Positions 17,168 to 25,871 of a stretch of DNA of 64,000 bases are shown in pieces; the first letter of the stretch is position 1; each line of letters opens with the position of its first letter. Source of the stretch: Pseudomonas morbosilactucae. Its GTDB lineage: Bacteria > Pseudomonadota > Gammaproteobacteria > Pseudomonadales > Pseudomonadaceae. The position numbers and the translations under genes were made by a program. The stretch is taken from positions 1-64,000 of the forward strand of contig NZ_JALQCW010000049.1 in NCBI RefSeq assembly GCF_023241715.1. Direction: 5' to 3'. The notes under the pieces are model-generated. The model was not told where the DNA came from and did not search any database. It saw nothing but the letters and a program-made list of their open reading frames with translations.

Positions 17168-19594
17168 TTAGTGACCATTGCCCGAATGGCCACCCGCGCG
17201 ACCGGCACCGGGCCCTTGGCCCTTGCCGTCATGGCCTTTCTGGCCACCGTCGCCACCGTGGCTGTCATTAACCACCTGGGCCTTTGCAGCTTCCTTGCTC
17301 AGTTGATCAACGGCCTGCAGGTTGCTTTTGCGCACGCTGTCGACAAAGCCCTGGAACGGCACATCGGTGATCCCCACCAGGCCGAAGTGGCCATTTTCGC
17401 CATCCAGCAAACGACCGGTCACCGGTTGATCGAGGTATTGGAACCAGTGCACGCCAACAATCGACGGCTCGCTCAACGCCTGCTTGAGGAAGTTGGCGTA
17501 GGCCGGGCCTCGGTCTTCTTCCCGGGCCAACTCGGTCGCCCCGCCCCACAGCGGGCCGCGATCGCGGGAGCCGAAGTTGAACTCGGTGATCAGCACGGGT
17601 TTGTCCAGGCTGCGCAGTTGTTCGAAGTCGTAACCGTCCTGGGGCTTGAGGGTGTACATATTGAAGCTCAGCACGTCGCAGTACTGGGCACAGGAAGCCA
17701 CCGCCTCCGGTGTGCTGACGGCATAACGACCGCCCAGCAACAGCTGGTTCGGCGCATGCCACTTCAACGAATCAGAGATGGTCTTGAAATAGGTGTCGGC
17801 GAAGACCTTCTGGAAGTACTTGAAGTCGGCTTCGATCTCCGGATGTTCCGGGCTTGGCAGCGGCGGCACGAAACCTGGGTCTTCCATCAATTCCCAGGCC
17901 GGCAGGTCGATGCCCCAGGCCTTCGACAGGCCCGCCTGGTTGCGGTACTTGTCCCGCAGTTGCTTGAGAAATGCGCGCTTGGCCGGCACGTCGGTGGTCA
18001 GGCGCAGCGTGCCATAGGCCAGGGCATAACGGGCCTTGGCATCGTCGCCAGGGCCGGCCCAGGCCAGTTCGTTGTCGGCGAAGTAACCGATCAGCCAGGG
18101 ATCGTCGCGGTGATCGCGAGCGGCAATCGCCACGGCTCGCTCGGTGGCCATGGCGAAGCGCGGGTCGAAGGGGTCGGGCATGCCGCCCCACCAATCGCTG
18201 CCGGTGCTGATGCTGGCGTAATCACCGACGATCGACAGCGGCAAGGTGTAGGGCACCCGGGCATTCAAGTCCAGGGCCGGTGCGCTCCAGTTACCGATGG
18301 TGTTGAAGCCCCAGGCCTGCAAGCGGTCCAGGGTATGGCCAACCCAGCGTTTTTCATCGAGGCGCGCGGCCACGCAAGGGGCGACTGCGGCGGCCTCGGT
18401 CTGGTCCGTGCTGACCTCGGATTCGGTCTTGGCGGCCTCGGTCTTGGCAGCTACGGCCACACCGGCCGGGGACTCGCTGCCCGGAACACAGGTTGTGCCG
18501 TAGGTGCGCCGCAAGTTGGCGCCATAGAAGTCGTACCAGCGTCCATTGCTGTAGGCGCGGCCCTTGTCGGCGCCGTTGCCGCCACGGTTGTCGCCCTCGC
18601 CGTAGAAGGCCGCCAGGGGCTCATCAGCCGTCGGCAGGCCGCCGAACATCCACTCTCGTCCGGCAATGTAGGTCTGGCTGTTGTCGGGGGTGACGGTATT
18701 GACCCCCAAGGAGTAGAACGGATGGCCTTCGGGGGTCACCAGGTACCAGCGACCGTCGCGCTTCTCGGTGTGGAAAAAACCACTGGCCTTGAACGATGGG
18801 CCCTGGGTCCAGCCACCGAACTTGTCCAGGGACGCCTTTTCGCGTTCCGCCAGCCAGGCCTTGAGTTGCTGTTGTTCCTTGGCATCTGCGGCCTTGAGCT
18901 GCTCGTCGCTGCTGATCTTTTCCGGCCATTTGGCCCGGGTCGACTGGCCATAGGCATCCACCAGCGAGCCATAGACCGCCTGCACCACGCCCTCGCCGTC
19001 CTGCACGCCAAAGCGCTCCAGCAGAATGCTCTGAGCCGCGTTGGGTTTATCCAGGGACAAAGTCACCGACACCACTTGGCCGCGGTCCAGTTCACCCTCG
19101 CTGCTGGCCAGCAGGATGCGTTGGCCGTCCACGGTCATCGGCATCGGCGGGCCGGCTTTCATGCCCTGGCTCAACGGAGAGCTGGGCACCAGCGGCACCA
19201 GCAAGGTCTGCGCCGGGCCAGCCGGCAAGTCGATGCGGCTGACCAGGGTCTTGCCGTCGTTGCTCTGGATCTTGACGTAGAGAGTCAGCGCCCAGTTCAT
19301 TGCGCTCTGGATGCGCAAGCTCATCATCCCCGACTGCGACCAGTCCCAGGCGCCGGTCTGCGGGGTCAGGCGCAGGCTGGGCTCGGTAACGGGGTTAAAG
19401 GTCACGCGGCGCAACACCTCGCCTTCGGCCGTTTGCTCCGCGTTGGATTGCGGCAGGCTGGCATCTTGTGTCGCCACCCGCACCACATCGGCGGGCCGGA
19501 CAAAGTTGAACAGCGTCTGCTGGCCCGCCGGCGCTGCGAGCAGCGGCGTAGAGCACAACAGAGCAAAAATGGCGGGCAACGAGCGGCGCATCAT
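17168..19594 (-). CDS. Secreted glycoside hydrolase, GH50 (beta-agarase)-like
   Basis: An 808-residue exported protein. Residues 1-22 are a signal peptide (MMRRSLPAIFALLCSTPLLA). A beta-rich N-terminal domain spans about 30-210, and a TIM-barrel catalytic domain of the GH-A type follows. The likely acid/base is Glu509 (GYFADNELAW) and the likely nucleophile Glu671 (VLITEFNFGSRDRGP). An Ala/Thr/Glu-rich insert (near 383-405) and a Gly/His/Lys-rich tail are extra to the family. I chose the ATG at 19594; the TTG at 19603 is too close to GGGAGA. GH50 enzymes cleave agarose, but the true substrate in a Pseudomonas is unknown. The family call is from motif memory. Confidence 0.8.
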   Translation of the reverse strand: MMRRSLPAIFALLCSTPLLAAPAGQQTLFNFVRPADVVRVATQDASLPQSNAEQTAEGEVLRRVTFNPVTEPSLRLTPQTGAWDWSQSGMMSLRIQSAMNWALTLYVKIQSNDGKTLVSRIDLPAGPAQTLLVPLVPSSPLSQGMKAGPPMPMTVDGQRILLASSEGELDRGQVVSVTLSLDKPNAAQSILLERFGVQDGEGVVQAVYGSLVDAYGQSTRAKWPEKISSDEQLKAADAKEQQQLKAWLAEREKASLDKFGGWTQGPSFKASGFFHTEKRDGRWYLVTPEGHPFYSLGVNTVTPDNSQTYIAGREWMFGGLPTADEPLAAFYGEGDNRGGNGADKGRAYSNGRWYDFYGANLRRTYGTTCVPGSESPAGVAVAAKTEAAKTESEVSTDQTEAAAVAPCVAARLDEKRWVGHTLDRLQAWGFNTIGNWSAPALDLNARVPYTLPLSIVGDYASISTGSDWWGGMPDPFDPRFAMATERAVAIAARDHRDDPWLIGYFADNELAWAGPGDDAKARYALAYGTLRLTTDVPAKRAFLKQLRDKYRNQAGLSKAWGIDLPAWELMEDPGFVPPLPSPEHPEIEADFKYFQKVFADTYFKTISDSLKWHAPNQLLLGGRYAVSTPEAVASCAQYCDVLSFNMYTLKPQDGYDFEQLRSLDKPVLITEFNFGSRDRGPLWGGATELAREEDRGPAYANFLKQALSEPSIVGVHWFQYLDQPVTGRLLDGENGHFGLVGITDVPFQGFVDSVRKSNLQAVDQLSKEAAKAQVVNDSHGGDGGQKGHDGKGQGPGAGRAGGHSGNGH

Positions 19595-19688
19595 AAAAAG
19601 CAAATTCTCCCTTGCGGCCGATCAATCGGCCGGTATTGATTCGGTGACAGGCAATAGACAGCGCGGCGGAGCAATATGCGGGCCGCGC

Positions 19689-21833
19689 TTAAGATATTTC
19701 CCGGCGAAACGGCGGCAAGGCATTGAGGATCGCCTTGCCATAACGCTGGGTGACCAGGCGTCGATCCAGCAGGGTGATGGTGCCGCGGTCCTGTTCGGTC
19801 CGCAGCAGGCGACCACAGGCCTGGACCAGCTTGAGGGAGGCATCCGGCACCGAAATCTCCATAAACGGATTGCCTCCTCGCGCCTCGATCCACTCTGCCA
19901 GCGCCGCTTCCACGGGGTCGTCGGGCACAGAGAATGGAATCTTGGCGATCACCACGTGTTCACAATAGGCGCCGGGCAAGTCCACGCCTTCGGCAAAACT
20001 GGCCAGGCCGAAGAGCACGCTGGAGTCCCCTCCGTCGACCCGCGCCTTGTGCTTGTTAAGGGTTTCCTGCTTCGACAGGTTGCCCTGGATAAACACCTGT
20101 TTGCGCCAGTCGCGATCCAGGCCGTCGAACACGTCCTGCATCTGCTTGCGCGACGAAAACAGCACCAGGGTGCCCCGGGAGCCTTCCACCAGTTCCGGCA
20201 AGTCGCGGATGATTGCGGCGGTATGTGCAGGCGCATCCCGGGGGTCGGCACGCAGGTCGGGGACCCGCAACACGCCGGCATCGGCATGGTGGAAAGGACT
20301 GGGCACCACGGCGGTCACGGCCTTTTTCGGCAGCCCGGCGCGCATGCGGAAGCGGTCGAAGGTGCCCAGGGCGGTGAGCGTCGCGGAAGTCACCAGGGCC
20401 CCGTAGGCCACGTTCCACAGGTTACGCCGGAGCATCTCCGCCGCGAGGATCGGGCTGGCATTGACCTCGATATCGAACAGCGAACCGCTTTCCGCCAGGG
20501 TCAGCCAGCGCGCCATGGGCGGGTTGTCTTCCGGGTCCTCGACGGTGAACGCAGTCCACAACTCCCAGTTGCCCGACGCCCGGGCCAGCAGGCTGCCGAA
20601 CAGCGGATACCACTCCTCGGCCTGGTTGCTGGCGATGCCGATATTGACCTCGCCATCCATGCCTTCCTTGAGCAACTCGGTCAGGCGGGTGAACAGGTCG
20701 GTGAGCCGGGAAAAGCCTTTTTTCAGCTCGATGCCCATTTCCCGCATGTGCTCGGGAATCAACCCGCCGACAAAGCGATGGCGCGGCCGCTCGCGGCCTT
20801 CCATGTCTTCGCCGGTCTTGAAGTCGGCAATCTGCTCGCAGGCGGTGAACATGAACTGCTGCTGGGTCTTGATCTCCCGCGCCAGCTCCGGCACCTGCTC
20901 GATCAGCTTGCCCAGGTCGCCCGGCAGCGGGTGCTGGGCCAGGAGCTTGGTGAGGTTCTTGGCCGTTTGCTCCAGCCAGTCGGCGGTGGAACGCAGGCGG
21001 GTGTAGTGGGCGAAGTGGCCGATGGCTTTGTCCGGCAGGTGATGGCCTTCGTCGAACACATACAGGGTGTCGCGCGGGTCCGGCAGCACGGCGCCGCCGC
21101 CCAGGGCCAGGTCAGCCAGGACCATGTCATGGTTGGTGACGATCACATCGACCTTGCCCATGCCTTCGCGGGCCTTGTAGAAGGCGCACTGGCCGAAGTT
21201 CGGGCAATGACGGTTGGTGCACTGGCTGTGATCGGTGGTCAGGCGCGCCCAATCGGCGTCTTCCAGGGCATTGGGCCAGCTGTCGCGGTCGCCGTCCCAT
21301 TTATTCCCGGCGAGCTTCTCGATCATGCTGGTGAACAGCTTCTGGCTGGCCTCATCCACTTCGATCTTGAAGCCTTCTTCCTCGAACAGCTGGGCAGTGG
21401 CGGTTTGTGCGTGGCCCTCCTGCAGCAGCATGTCGAGCTTGGACAGGCACATGTAGCGCCCACGCCCCTTGGCCAGGGAGAAGGTGAAGTTCAGGCCGCT
21501 GTTGCGCATCAGGTCGGGCAGGTCTTTGTAGACGATCTGCTCCTGCAGGGCGACAGTGGCGGTGGCAATCACCAGGCGCTTGCCGGCGGCCTTGGCCGTG
21601 GGGATCGCGGCCAGGCTGTAGGCCACGGTTTTCCCGGTACCGGTGCCGGCTTCCACTGCCACGATGGCAGGGTCGCCGCTGCGGCGGCCTTCGTCATCGG
21701 TGTCGATATCGCCCAGGACCTTGGCCACTTCGGCGATCATCAGGCGCTGGCCGTAACGCGGCTTGAGGCTCTTGGCCTCGAGGAAACGCGAGTAGGCTCC
21801 CTGGATCGTGGTTTTGAGTTCGTTGCTGATCAT
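19689..21833 (-). CDS. dinG: ATP-dependent DNA helicase DinG
   Basis: This 714-residue superfamily 2 (XPD-like) 5'-3' helicase unwinds forked DNA, D-loops and R-loops. Walker A is EAGTGTGKT near residue 61. The iron-sulfur domain shows four Cys (GRYMCL, then C..HC..FGQC within CTNRHCPNFGQCAF). Walker B is the DEGH box (YVFDEGHHLPD), and helicase motif VI is VQACGRLLRTEQDRG. All are intact. A CTG-N10-CAG candidate LexA box lies 23 bases upstream of the start, which fits the known SOS control of dinG. It is divergent from the CopD-family gene. Confidence 0.95.
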   Translation of the reverse strand: MISNELKTTIQGAYSRFLEAKSLKPRYGQRLMIAEVAKVLGDIDTDDEGRRSGDPAIVAVEAGTGTGKTVAYSLAAIPTAKAAGKRLVIATATVALQEQIVYKDLPDLMRNSGLNFTFSLAKGRGRYMCLSKLDMLLQEGHAQTATAQLFEEEGFKIEVDEASQKLFTSMIEKLAGNKWDGDRDSWPNALEDADWARLTTDHSQCTNRHCPNFGQCAFYKAREGMGKVDVIVTNHDMVLADLALGGGAVLPDPRDTLYVFDEGHHLPDKAIGHFAHYTRLRSTADWLEQTAKNLTKLLAQHPLPGDLGKLIEQVPELAREIKTQQQFMFTACEQIADFKTGEDMEGRERPRHRFVGGLIPEHMREMGIELKKGFSRLTDLFTRLTELLKEGMDGEVNIGIASNQAEEWYPLFGSLLARASGNWELWTAFTVEDPEDNPPMARWLTLAESGSLFDIEVNASPILAAEMLRRNLWNVAYGALVTSATLTALGTFDRFRMRAGLPKKAVTAVVPSPFHHADAGVLRVPDLRADPRDAPAHTAAIIRDLPELVEGSRGTLVLFSSRKQMQDVFDGLDRDWRKQVFIQGNLSKQETLNKHKARVDGGDSSVLFGLASFAEGVDLPGAYCEHVVIAKIPFSVPDDPVEAALAEWIEARGGNPFMEISVPDASLKLVQACGRLLRTEQDRGTITLLDRRLVTQRYGKAILNALPPFRREIS

Positions 21834-21855
21834 GGTTCTTCGGGCGCGGAAAACG

Positions 21856-21871
21856 CTGGATAAATTTTCAG
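21856..21871. promoter_or_regulatory. Candidate LexA box of dinG
   Basis: CTGGATAAATTTTCAG fits CTG-N10-CAG with an AT-rich centre. It lies 23-38 bases upstream of the dinG start, where LexA would overlap the promoter or transcription start. The centre matches the alternating TATATATATA consensus at 6 of 10 positions, so it may be a weak site. Confidence 0.55.
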
Positions 21872-21932
21872 TGGTTCGGATCGGCCGCTATCATAACGCG
21901 CTAATTCATCCTGCGCAGAACGGAGTACCCGA

Positions 21933-22397
21933 ATGACCGCCTTTGCCCTTGCTTACGCCCTGCATGTACTGGCCGCCCTCGTCTGGGTCGGCGGCATGTT
22001 TTTCGCTTGGATGGTGCTGCGCCCGGCGGCTGGCGCAGCACTGGAGGGCCCGGCGCGACTGAAGCTGTGGGTGGAAGTGTTTCAACGTTTTTTTGTCTGG
22101 GTCTGGGTTGCGGTTGCGGTCTTGCCGATCAGTGGCATGGGCCTGCTGCACCTGCGCTTCAACGGCTTTGAAACGGCACCGCGCTACGTACAGATCATGA
22201 TGGGCGTGTACCTGGTGATGACCGCGCTGTTTATCCGTATCCAGTCCTTGCAACTGCCGGAACTGCGCCTGGCCGTTGCGGCCGAAGACTGGCCGGCGGG
22301 CGCGGCGGCCCTGGGGCGGATTCGCAGGCTGGTGGGCTGCAACCTGATCATCGGCCTGCTGTTGGTGGCGCTGGCCGCCGCTCGCCCGATGTTCTAG
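21933..22397 (+). CDS. CopD-family integral membrane protein
   Basis: A 154-residue inner-membrane protein with four hydrophobic helices and a CopD-like start (AYALHVLAALVWVGGMFFAWMVLRP), including the His that could bind copper or haem in the family. It lacks the extra helices of full CopD. Its role could be copper handling or haem-dependent electron transfer; neither is proven. It is divergent from dinG across 99 bases and ends shortly before a hairpin. Confidence 0.85.
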   Translation: MTAFALAYALHVLAALVWVGGMFFAWMVLRPAAGAALEGPARLKLWVEVFQRFFVWVWVAVAVLPISGMGLLHLRFNGFETAPRYVQIMMGVYLVMTALFIRIQSLQLPELRLAVAAEDWPAGAAALGRIRRLVGCNLIIGLLLVALAAARPMF

Positions 22398-22430
22398 AGG
22401 TGATAGATTTTCAACGGCCCTGAATGCAAC

Positions 22431-22460
22431 AAGCCCGCCCCCTTTAATAGGGGCGGGCTT
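22431..22460. terminator. Terminator-like hairpin between convergent genes
   Basis: An 11-bp stem (AAGCCCGCCCC with complement GGGGCGGGCTT, loop of 8) lies between the CopD-family gene and the collagen-like gene. The flanking T-run is weak on both sides. Confidence 0.6.
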
Positions 22461-22500
22461 GCATAGGGCTTGCCTGACTGCGGCGCAATAGTCGACGCGC

Positions 22501-23259
22501 TTACAAACGCTGCACCGTCAGCGAGCCCGGTGCCCCCGCGGCGCCCGGCAAGCCTTCGGCACCGGCCCGTCCGCTCTTGCCGCCATCGGTACGGTATACG
22601 AAGCAGCCCTTGGATTTGCCACCGGCCCCCGGCTTGCCGCCCGCACCGGCGACACCACCGACACCGCCATCGACCCAGACCTTGATCTGCGCGTCCGGAT
22701 AGTCCCGCGGCAATTCCACCCGCACCTGAGCGCCCGGCGCACCCGGCCGGCCATCACCACCACTGTCGCCATCGGCACCCCGCCCGGCCTGACCCCAGGT
22801 GCACCCTGGTTCCTTGCCATTGGCCCCGTCGAGCCCGACATACCCCGGAGCCCCGGCACCGCCACGGGCATCCACCGACAATTCATCGGCCGTCAGCGAC
22901 TCAATCCGCAGGCTCAAATTACGCCCTGGCTTGGCCGCCTTCTGATAGGTGCCCGGCGCCCCGCGCGAGGTGATCTGGCTGCCCGGCTCCAGTTCGGCGC
23001 GCTGCACACTCAATTGCAACGCCTGCTCGGCGGGAACGATGGCAATACGTGCCTCGCGGCCCAGGTGCAACTCGCCGATCTGCACTTGGGTGACGTTGGC
23101 AGGAATCAGCAGGGTGCCGTAATCGGCGACGCTCAACCGCTCCAGTTGCAGGGTGCTGGTGGTATTGGGCAAACGCATCAGGGAGTTGGTTTCCACCGTC
23201 ACGGCTTGAGCCAGGGCCAAGGGGCTGCAGAACAACGCCAGCAGGCAATACTTATGCAT
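22501..23259 (-). CDS. Exported collagen-like glycine-rich protein
   Basis: This encodes a 252-residue precursor with a signal peptide (about 1-18, LALA). Residues 20-125 are beta-rich. Residues 132-250 are dominated by Gly-rich collagen-like stretches, including GRPGAPGAQ, GKPGAGGKSKG and GLPGAAGAPG, interrupted by a charged stretch (about 181-197). Two Cys (153 and 219) sit in the Gly-rich part and could form a disulfide. The repeats are irregular, so a true triple helix is uncertain. The start at 23259 overlaps the end of the DUF1145 gene by 8 bases, so the two are coupled. Function unknown. Confidence 0.8.
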   Translation of the reverse strand: MHKYCLLALFCSPLALAQAVTVETNSLMRLPNTTSTLQLERLSVADYGTLLIPANVTQVQIGELHLGREARIAIVPAEQALQLSVQRAELEPGSQITSRGAPGTYQKAAKPGRNLSLRIESLTADELSVDARGGAGAPGYVGLDGANGKEPGCTWGQAGRGADGDSGGDGRPGAPGAQVRVELPRDYPDAQIKVWVDGGVGGVAGAGGKPGAGGKSKGCFVYRTDGGKSGRAGAEGLPGAAGAPGSLTVQRL

Positions 23260-23530
23260 GATCGGCCTCCACCGAAACAGGGGCCGGAAGGGTTTGCACA
23301 TGGAAAATCCCCACCAGCAAAATGTGCAGGCGGTCACGCCAAGGGTGGATACGTCCTTTGAGGCTGCCATTGAACAGCAGCAACTCCAGCACATGGGTCA
23401 GCAGCAACAAGCTGCCCGCCAGGTTGACCAATAGGTGAAACGGGTTGATCAAGGGCCTGGCCAGATTGATCAGGACCACCAGCCAAAACACCAAGGTCAG
23501 AAACTTCCCCAACCCCCACACGATTTTCAT
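23252..23530 (-). CDS. DUF1145 family small membrane protein (YhhL-like)
   Basis: A 92-residue inner-membrane protein with two to three hydrophobic helices (GKFLTLVFWLVVLINLARPLI and LAGSLLLLTHVLELLLF). The start at 23530 is preceded by a run of seven G that can act as a ribosome binding site, and it removes a basic extension found only in the longer frame. It overlaps the collagen-like gene downstream and follows two OmpA lipoprotein genes on the same strand. The family function is unknown. Confidence 0.82.
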   Translation of the reverse strand: MKIVWGLGKFLTLVFWLVVLINLARPLINPFHLLVNLAGSLLLLTHVLELLLFNGSLKGRIHPWRDRLHILLVGIFHVQTLPAPVSVEADHA

Positions 23531-23668
23531 ATGCCCCCCCTTGCGCTTTTTTCTTTGGACGCACAGTAACGACTTATCTCGGCGATAAGCCAGTGGGGGA
23601 TGAAAATTCTTCTCAAGACCACGCTTTAGCCGCCGGATCGACGAGGATCGCCGACCCGGCGCCAAGCA

Positions 23669-24394
23669 TCAGCGCTGCAGATGCAGTTCAACCCTGCGGT
23701 TCAATGCCCGCCCTTGTTCGGTGGCGTTATCCGCGACCGGCTGGCTTTCCCCCAGGCCCTGACTGGTGAGCTTGTTCGGCGCCAGGCCCTGGCTGAGCAA
23801 AAAGGCCGCGACACTGCTGGCGCGACGCTCGGAGAGCGCCTGGTTATAGGCGTCCGACCCCTGGCTGTCGGTGTGGCCAATCACCTTGATGCTCACCACA
23901 TCGGCATGGGCCAACTTGGCCATCAGCCCCTGCAATTGGTTACGGGCCTCGGCGGTCAATTCCGCAGAGTCAAAGGCAAACAGCACATGGCCCTGATCGC
24001 TGAGGGTGATCACCTCGGTGGCCGGTGCAGGCTCGGGCGCAGGAGCCTTGGCCGCCGGGTACTGAGGCAACGGGCAACCGCGATTGTCCACCGGGGTATT
24101 GGCGGGGGTGTCAGCGCAACGGTCGCGGCGATCGAAGACACCATCACCGTCTTCATCACCGTCCTGGGCGTAGCAGATGAGGCCACCACCGATCACCCCC
24201 AGGGCCGCACCGCCGGCGGCCCAGCCCGCGCTTTCGATCGCGCCCAGCCCACCGCCCACCAGCCCGCCAAGCAGGCTGCAGATCGGCCACGTCCGTTGAT
24301 TGAGGGGGGCAGTGCCATCGCTGTGGGTTGCGCAACCTGTGAGCAGGCTGCCGAACAGCAGGACCGGCAACACGGTCCGAGAGAGAACGTTCAT
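23669..24394 (-). CDS. OmpA-family lipoprotein with TSP3-like calcium-binding segment (copy 2)
   Basis: This 241-residue outer-membrane lipoprotein has lipobox LLTGC (Cys21). A glycine-rich hydrophobic zipper follows (GGLVGGGLGAIESAGWAAGG), then an Asp-rich thrombospondin type 3-like loop (DGDEDGDGVFDRRDRC). After a Pro/Ala linker comes an OmpA peptidoglycan-binding domain (about 130-241, IKVIGHTDSQGSDAYNQALSERRA). It is a tandem paralogue of the next gene, with the same order of parts. The ATG at 24394 has GGAG 8 bases upstream. Confidence 0.9.
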   Translation of the reverse strand: MNVLSRTVLPVLLFGSLLTGCATHSDGTAPLNQRTWPICSLLGGLVGGGLGAIESAGWAAGGAALGVIGGGLICYAQDGDEDGDGVFDRRDRCADTPANTPVDNRGCPLPQYPAAKAPAPEPAPATEVITLSDQGHVLFAFDSAELTAEARNQLQGLMAKLAHADVVSIKVIGHTDSQGSDAYNQALSERRASSVAAFLLSQGLAPNKLTSQGLGESQPVADNATEQGRALNRRVELHLQR

Positions 24395-24483
24395 CAAGAA
24401 TGCTCCAGTGTCACCGGAGAGACCGGTAACACTGGAGTAAAGACCGCCATCGGCAGCTACACAAGCCGCGTAGACAAAGGGCT

Positions 24484-25179
24484 TCAGCGGTTGATCTGAA
24501 TTTCCGTGCGGCGGTTCAAGGCGCGCCCGTCAGCGGTTTTATTGTCGGCCACCGGCTGACTTTCACCGGCACCGGAGACCGAGACGAAACTGGCCCGTGG
24601 AATGCCGTTGTTGATCAGGTACTCCACCACCGAATGGGCGCGCTTCTCCGAGAGTTTCTGGTTGTAGACGTCACTGCCGACGCTGTCGGTGTGGCCAGTC
24701 ACCCGAAGCTGTGCAGTCGGCGCTTCTTGTTTCAGGCGGGTGACGATGGTGCCGAGCTTGCTCTGGTCGGCGGCGGTCAGCTTGGCCGAGTCGAACTGGA
24801 AGTGCACATCGCGAATGACGATGGTTTCTTCCTTGACCACCACCACTTCTTCGACCACGGCGACCGGCACCGGTGGCGGGCAGCCATTGGCATCGACCTG
24901 CACACCCTTGGGCGTATGCGGGCACTTGTCGCGGCTGTCCGGGACGCCATCACCGTCTTCATCGCCATCGCCGTGCACCCAGCAATAGGCGCCGGCCAAG
25001 CCACCCACCACCAAGGCACCACCGCCGGCCCACGATGCACTCTCGGTGGCGCCGAGGGCGGCACCGGTCACGCCGCCGACTGCGGCGCAGGTCGGCCAGT
25101 CGGTTTTCTGCAAGCCTGCACAACCAGTCAACACACTGGTTAGCAGAACCAAGGGTAATGCTGTCCGAATGATGCTCAT
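24484..25179 (-). CDS. OmpA-family lipoprotein with TSP3-like calcium-binding segment (copy 1)
   Basis: A 231-residue outer-membrane lipoprotein with lipobox VLTGC (Cys20). Its parts are a glycine-zipper segment (GGVTGAALGATESASWAGGG), an Asp-rich TSP3-like loop (DGDEDGDGVPDSRDKC) that probably binds Ca2+, a Val/Glu linker and a C-terminal OmpA domain (about 120-231, RVTGHTDSVGSDVYNQKLSEKRA). GGAG is 7 bases before the ATG. It is the first gene of a possible leftward four-gene unit with its paralogue, the DUF1145 gene and the collagen-like gene. It likely links the outer membrane to peptidoglycan. Confidence 0.92.
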   Translation of the reverse strand: MSIIRTALPLVLLTSVLTGCAGLQKTDWPTCAAVGGVTGAALGATESASWAGGGALVVGGLAGAYCWVHGDGDEDGDGVPDSRDKCPHTPKGVQVDANGCPPPVPVAVVEEVVVVKEETIVIRDVHFQFDSAKLTAADQSKLGTIVTRLKQEAPTAQLRVTGHTDSVGSDVYNQKLSEKRAHSVVEYLINNGIPRASFVSVSGAGESQPVADNKTADGRALNRRTEIQINR

Positions 25180-25369
25180 CTAGTTTCTCCTGAGGGGATC
25201 GGCCCGAAGCCGATCATCGGAGTAAAGACCGCGCTTTTAATCTCCGCCAGCAATAGGCCATCTCGGCTTTGGCCCAACAATTACGGGCGCCCGGGGTTTA
25301 AGTGAAAAACCGCTCTAGGCCAGCAGGGGCCGGCGCGCTAGTCTTTGCAGTTCTGATTGAGGATCGACG

Positions 25370-25867
25370 ATGACCGCTGGCATTTCTTCGCGCACGCCCC
25401 AGCAAGCTCTGGCGGCTTTACTGGACCGTTATGCACCGCAACAGCTGTTGCTGATCGGCGCCAGTGACTTCCCGGCCCTTGAGGCATTCAAGCAAGCCCA
25501 CCCCGACACCTGCGTGGCCCAGGCGGCCCCTGGCCCTTTGCCGCCGGAGCTGGCTGCACGCCGCTTCGACCTGGCCCTGGCGGTGGATTGCCTGGAGCAC
25601 TTGCCCAAGCGCGACGGCCTGAACCTGCTGGGCGGGATCCGTAACCTCAACGCCAGCCGCATCGCGGTGCTGGCCGACCTGGACGCCTGCGGCTGGCTGG
25701 ACACCGACTTCTTCTCCCTGGCCCTGCAAGCCAGCGAGCGCTTCCAGCGTGAAGCGCAGGAACTGACCCTGTTTACCTACGATCTGCTTGACTACAAACA
25801 GGTGCCCGACTGGCTCAACTCAAGGTTCTGGGCAAACCCGGAAAACTTCGGCAAGTACTGGTGGTAA
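25370..25867 (+). CDS. DUF6231 family protein, methyltransferase-like fold
   Basis: This encodes a 165-residue soluble protein. Residues 30-110 resemble a reduced SAM-methyltransferase core (QQLLLIGASDFPALEAF, then RFDLALAVDCLEHLPKRDGLNLLG), but the Gly-rich SAM loop is degenerate. The C-terminus is aromatic (NPENFGKYWW). It starts a compact rightward cluster: the YchJ gene begins 4 bases after its stop. Function is unknown; methyltransferase activity is doubtful. Confidence 0.85.
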   Translation: MTAGISSRTPQQALAALLDRYAPQQLLLIGASDFPALEAFKQAHPDTCVAQAAPGPLPPELAARRFDLALAVDCLEHLPKRDGLNLLGGIRNLNASRIAVLADLDACGWLDTDFFSLALQASERFQREAQELTLFTYDLLDYKQVPDWLNSRFWANPENFGKYWW

Positions 25868-25871
25868 TGCA

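Noticed and set aside
17171..21863. Two very long plus-strand frames opposite the glycosidase and dinG genes (822 and 850 codons)
   Set aside because: They are antisense shadows of well-supported genes with catalytic and helicase motifs. No domain is recognisable in them.
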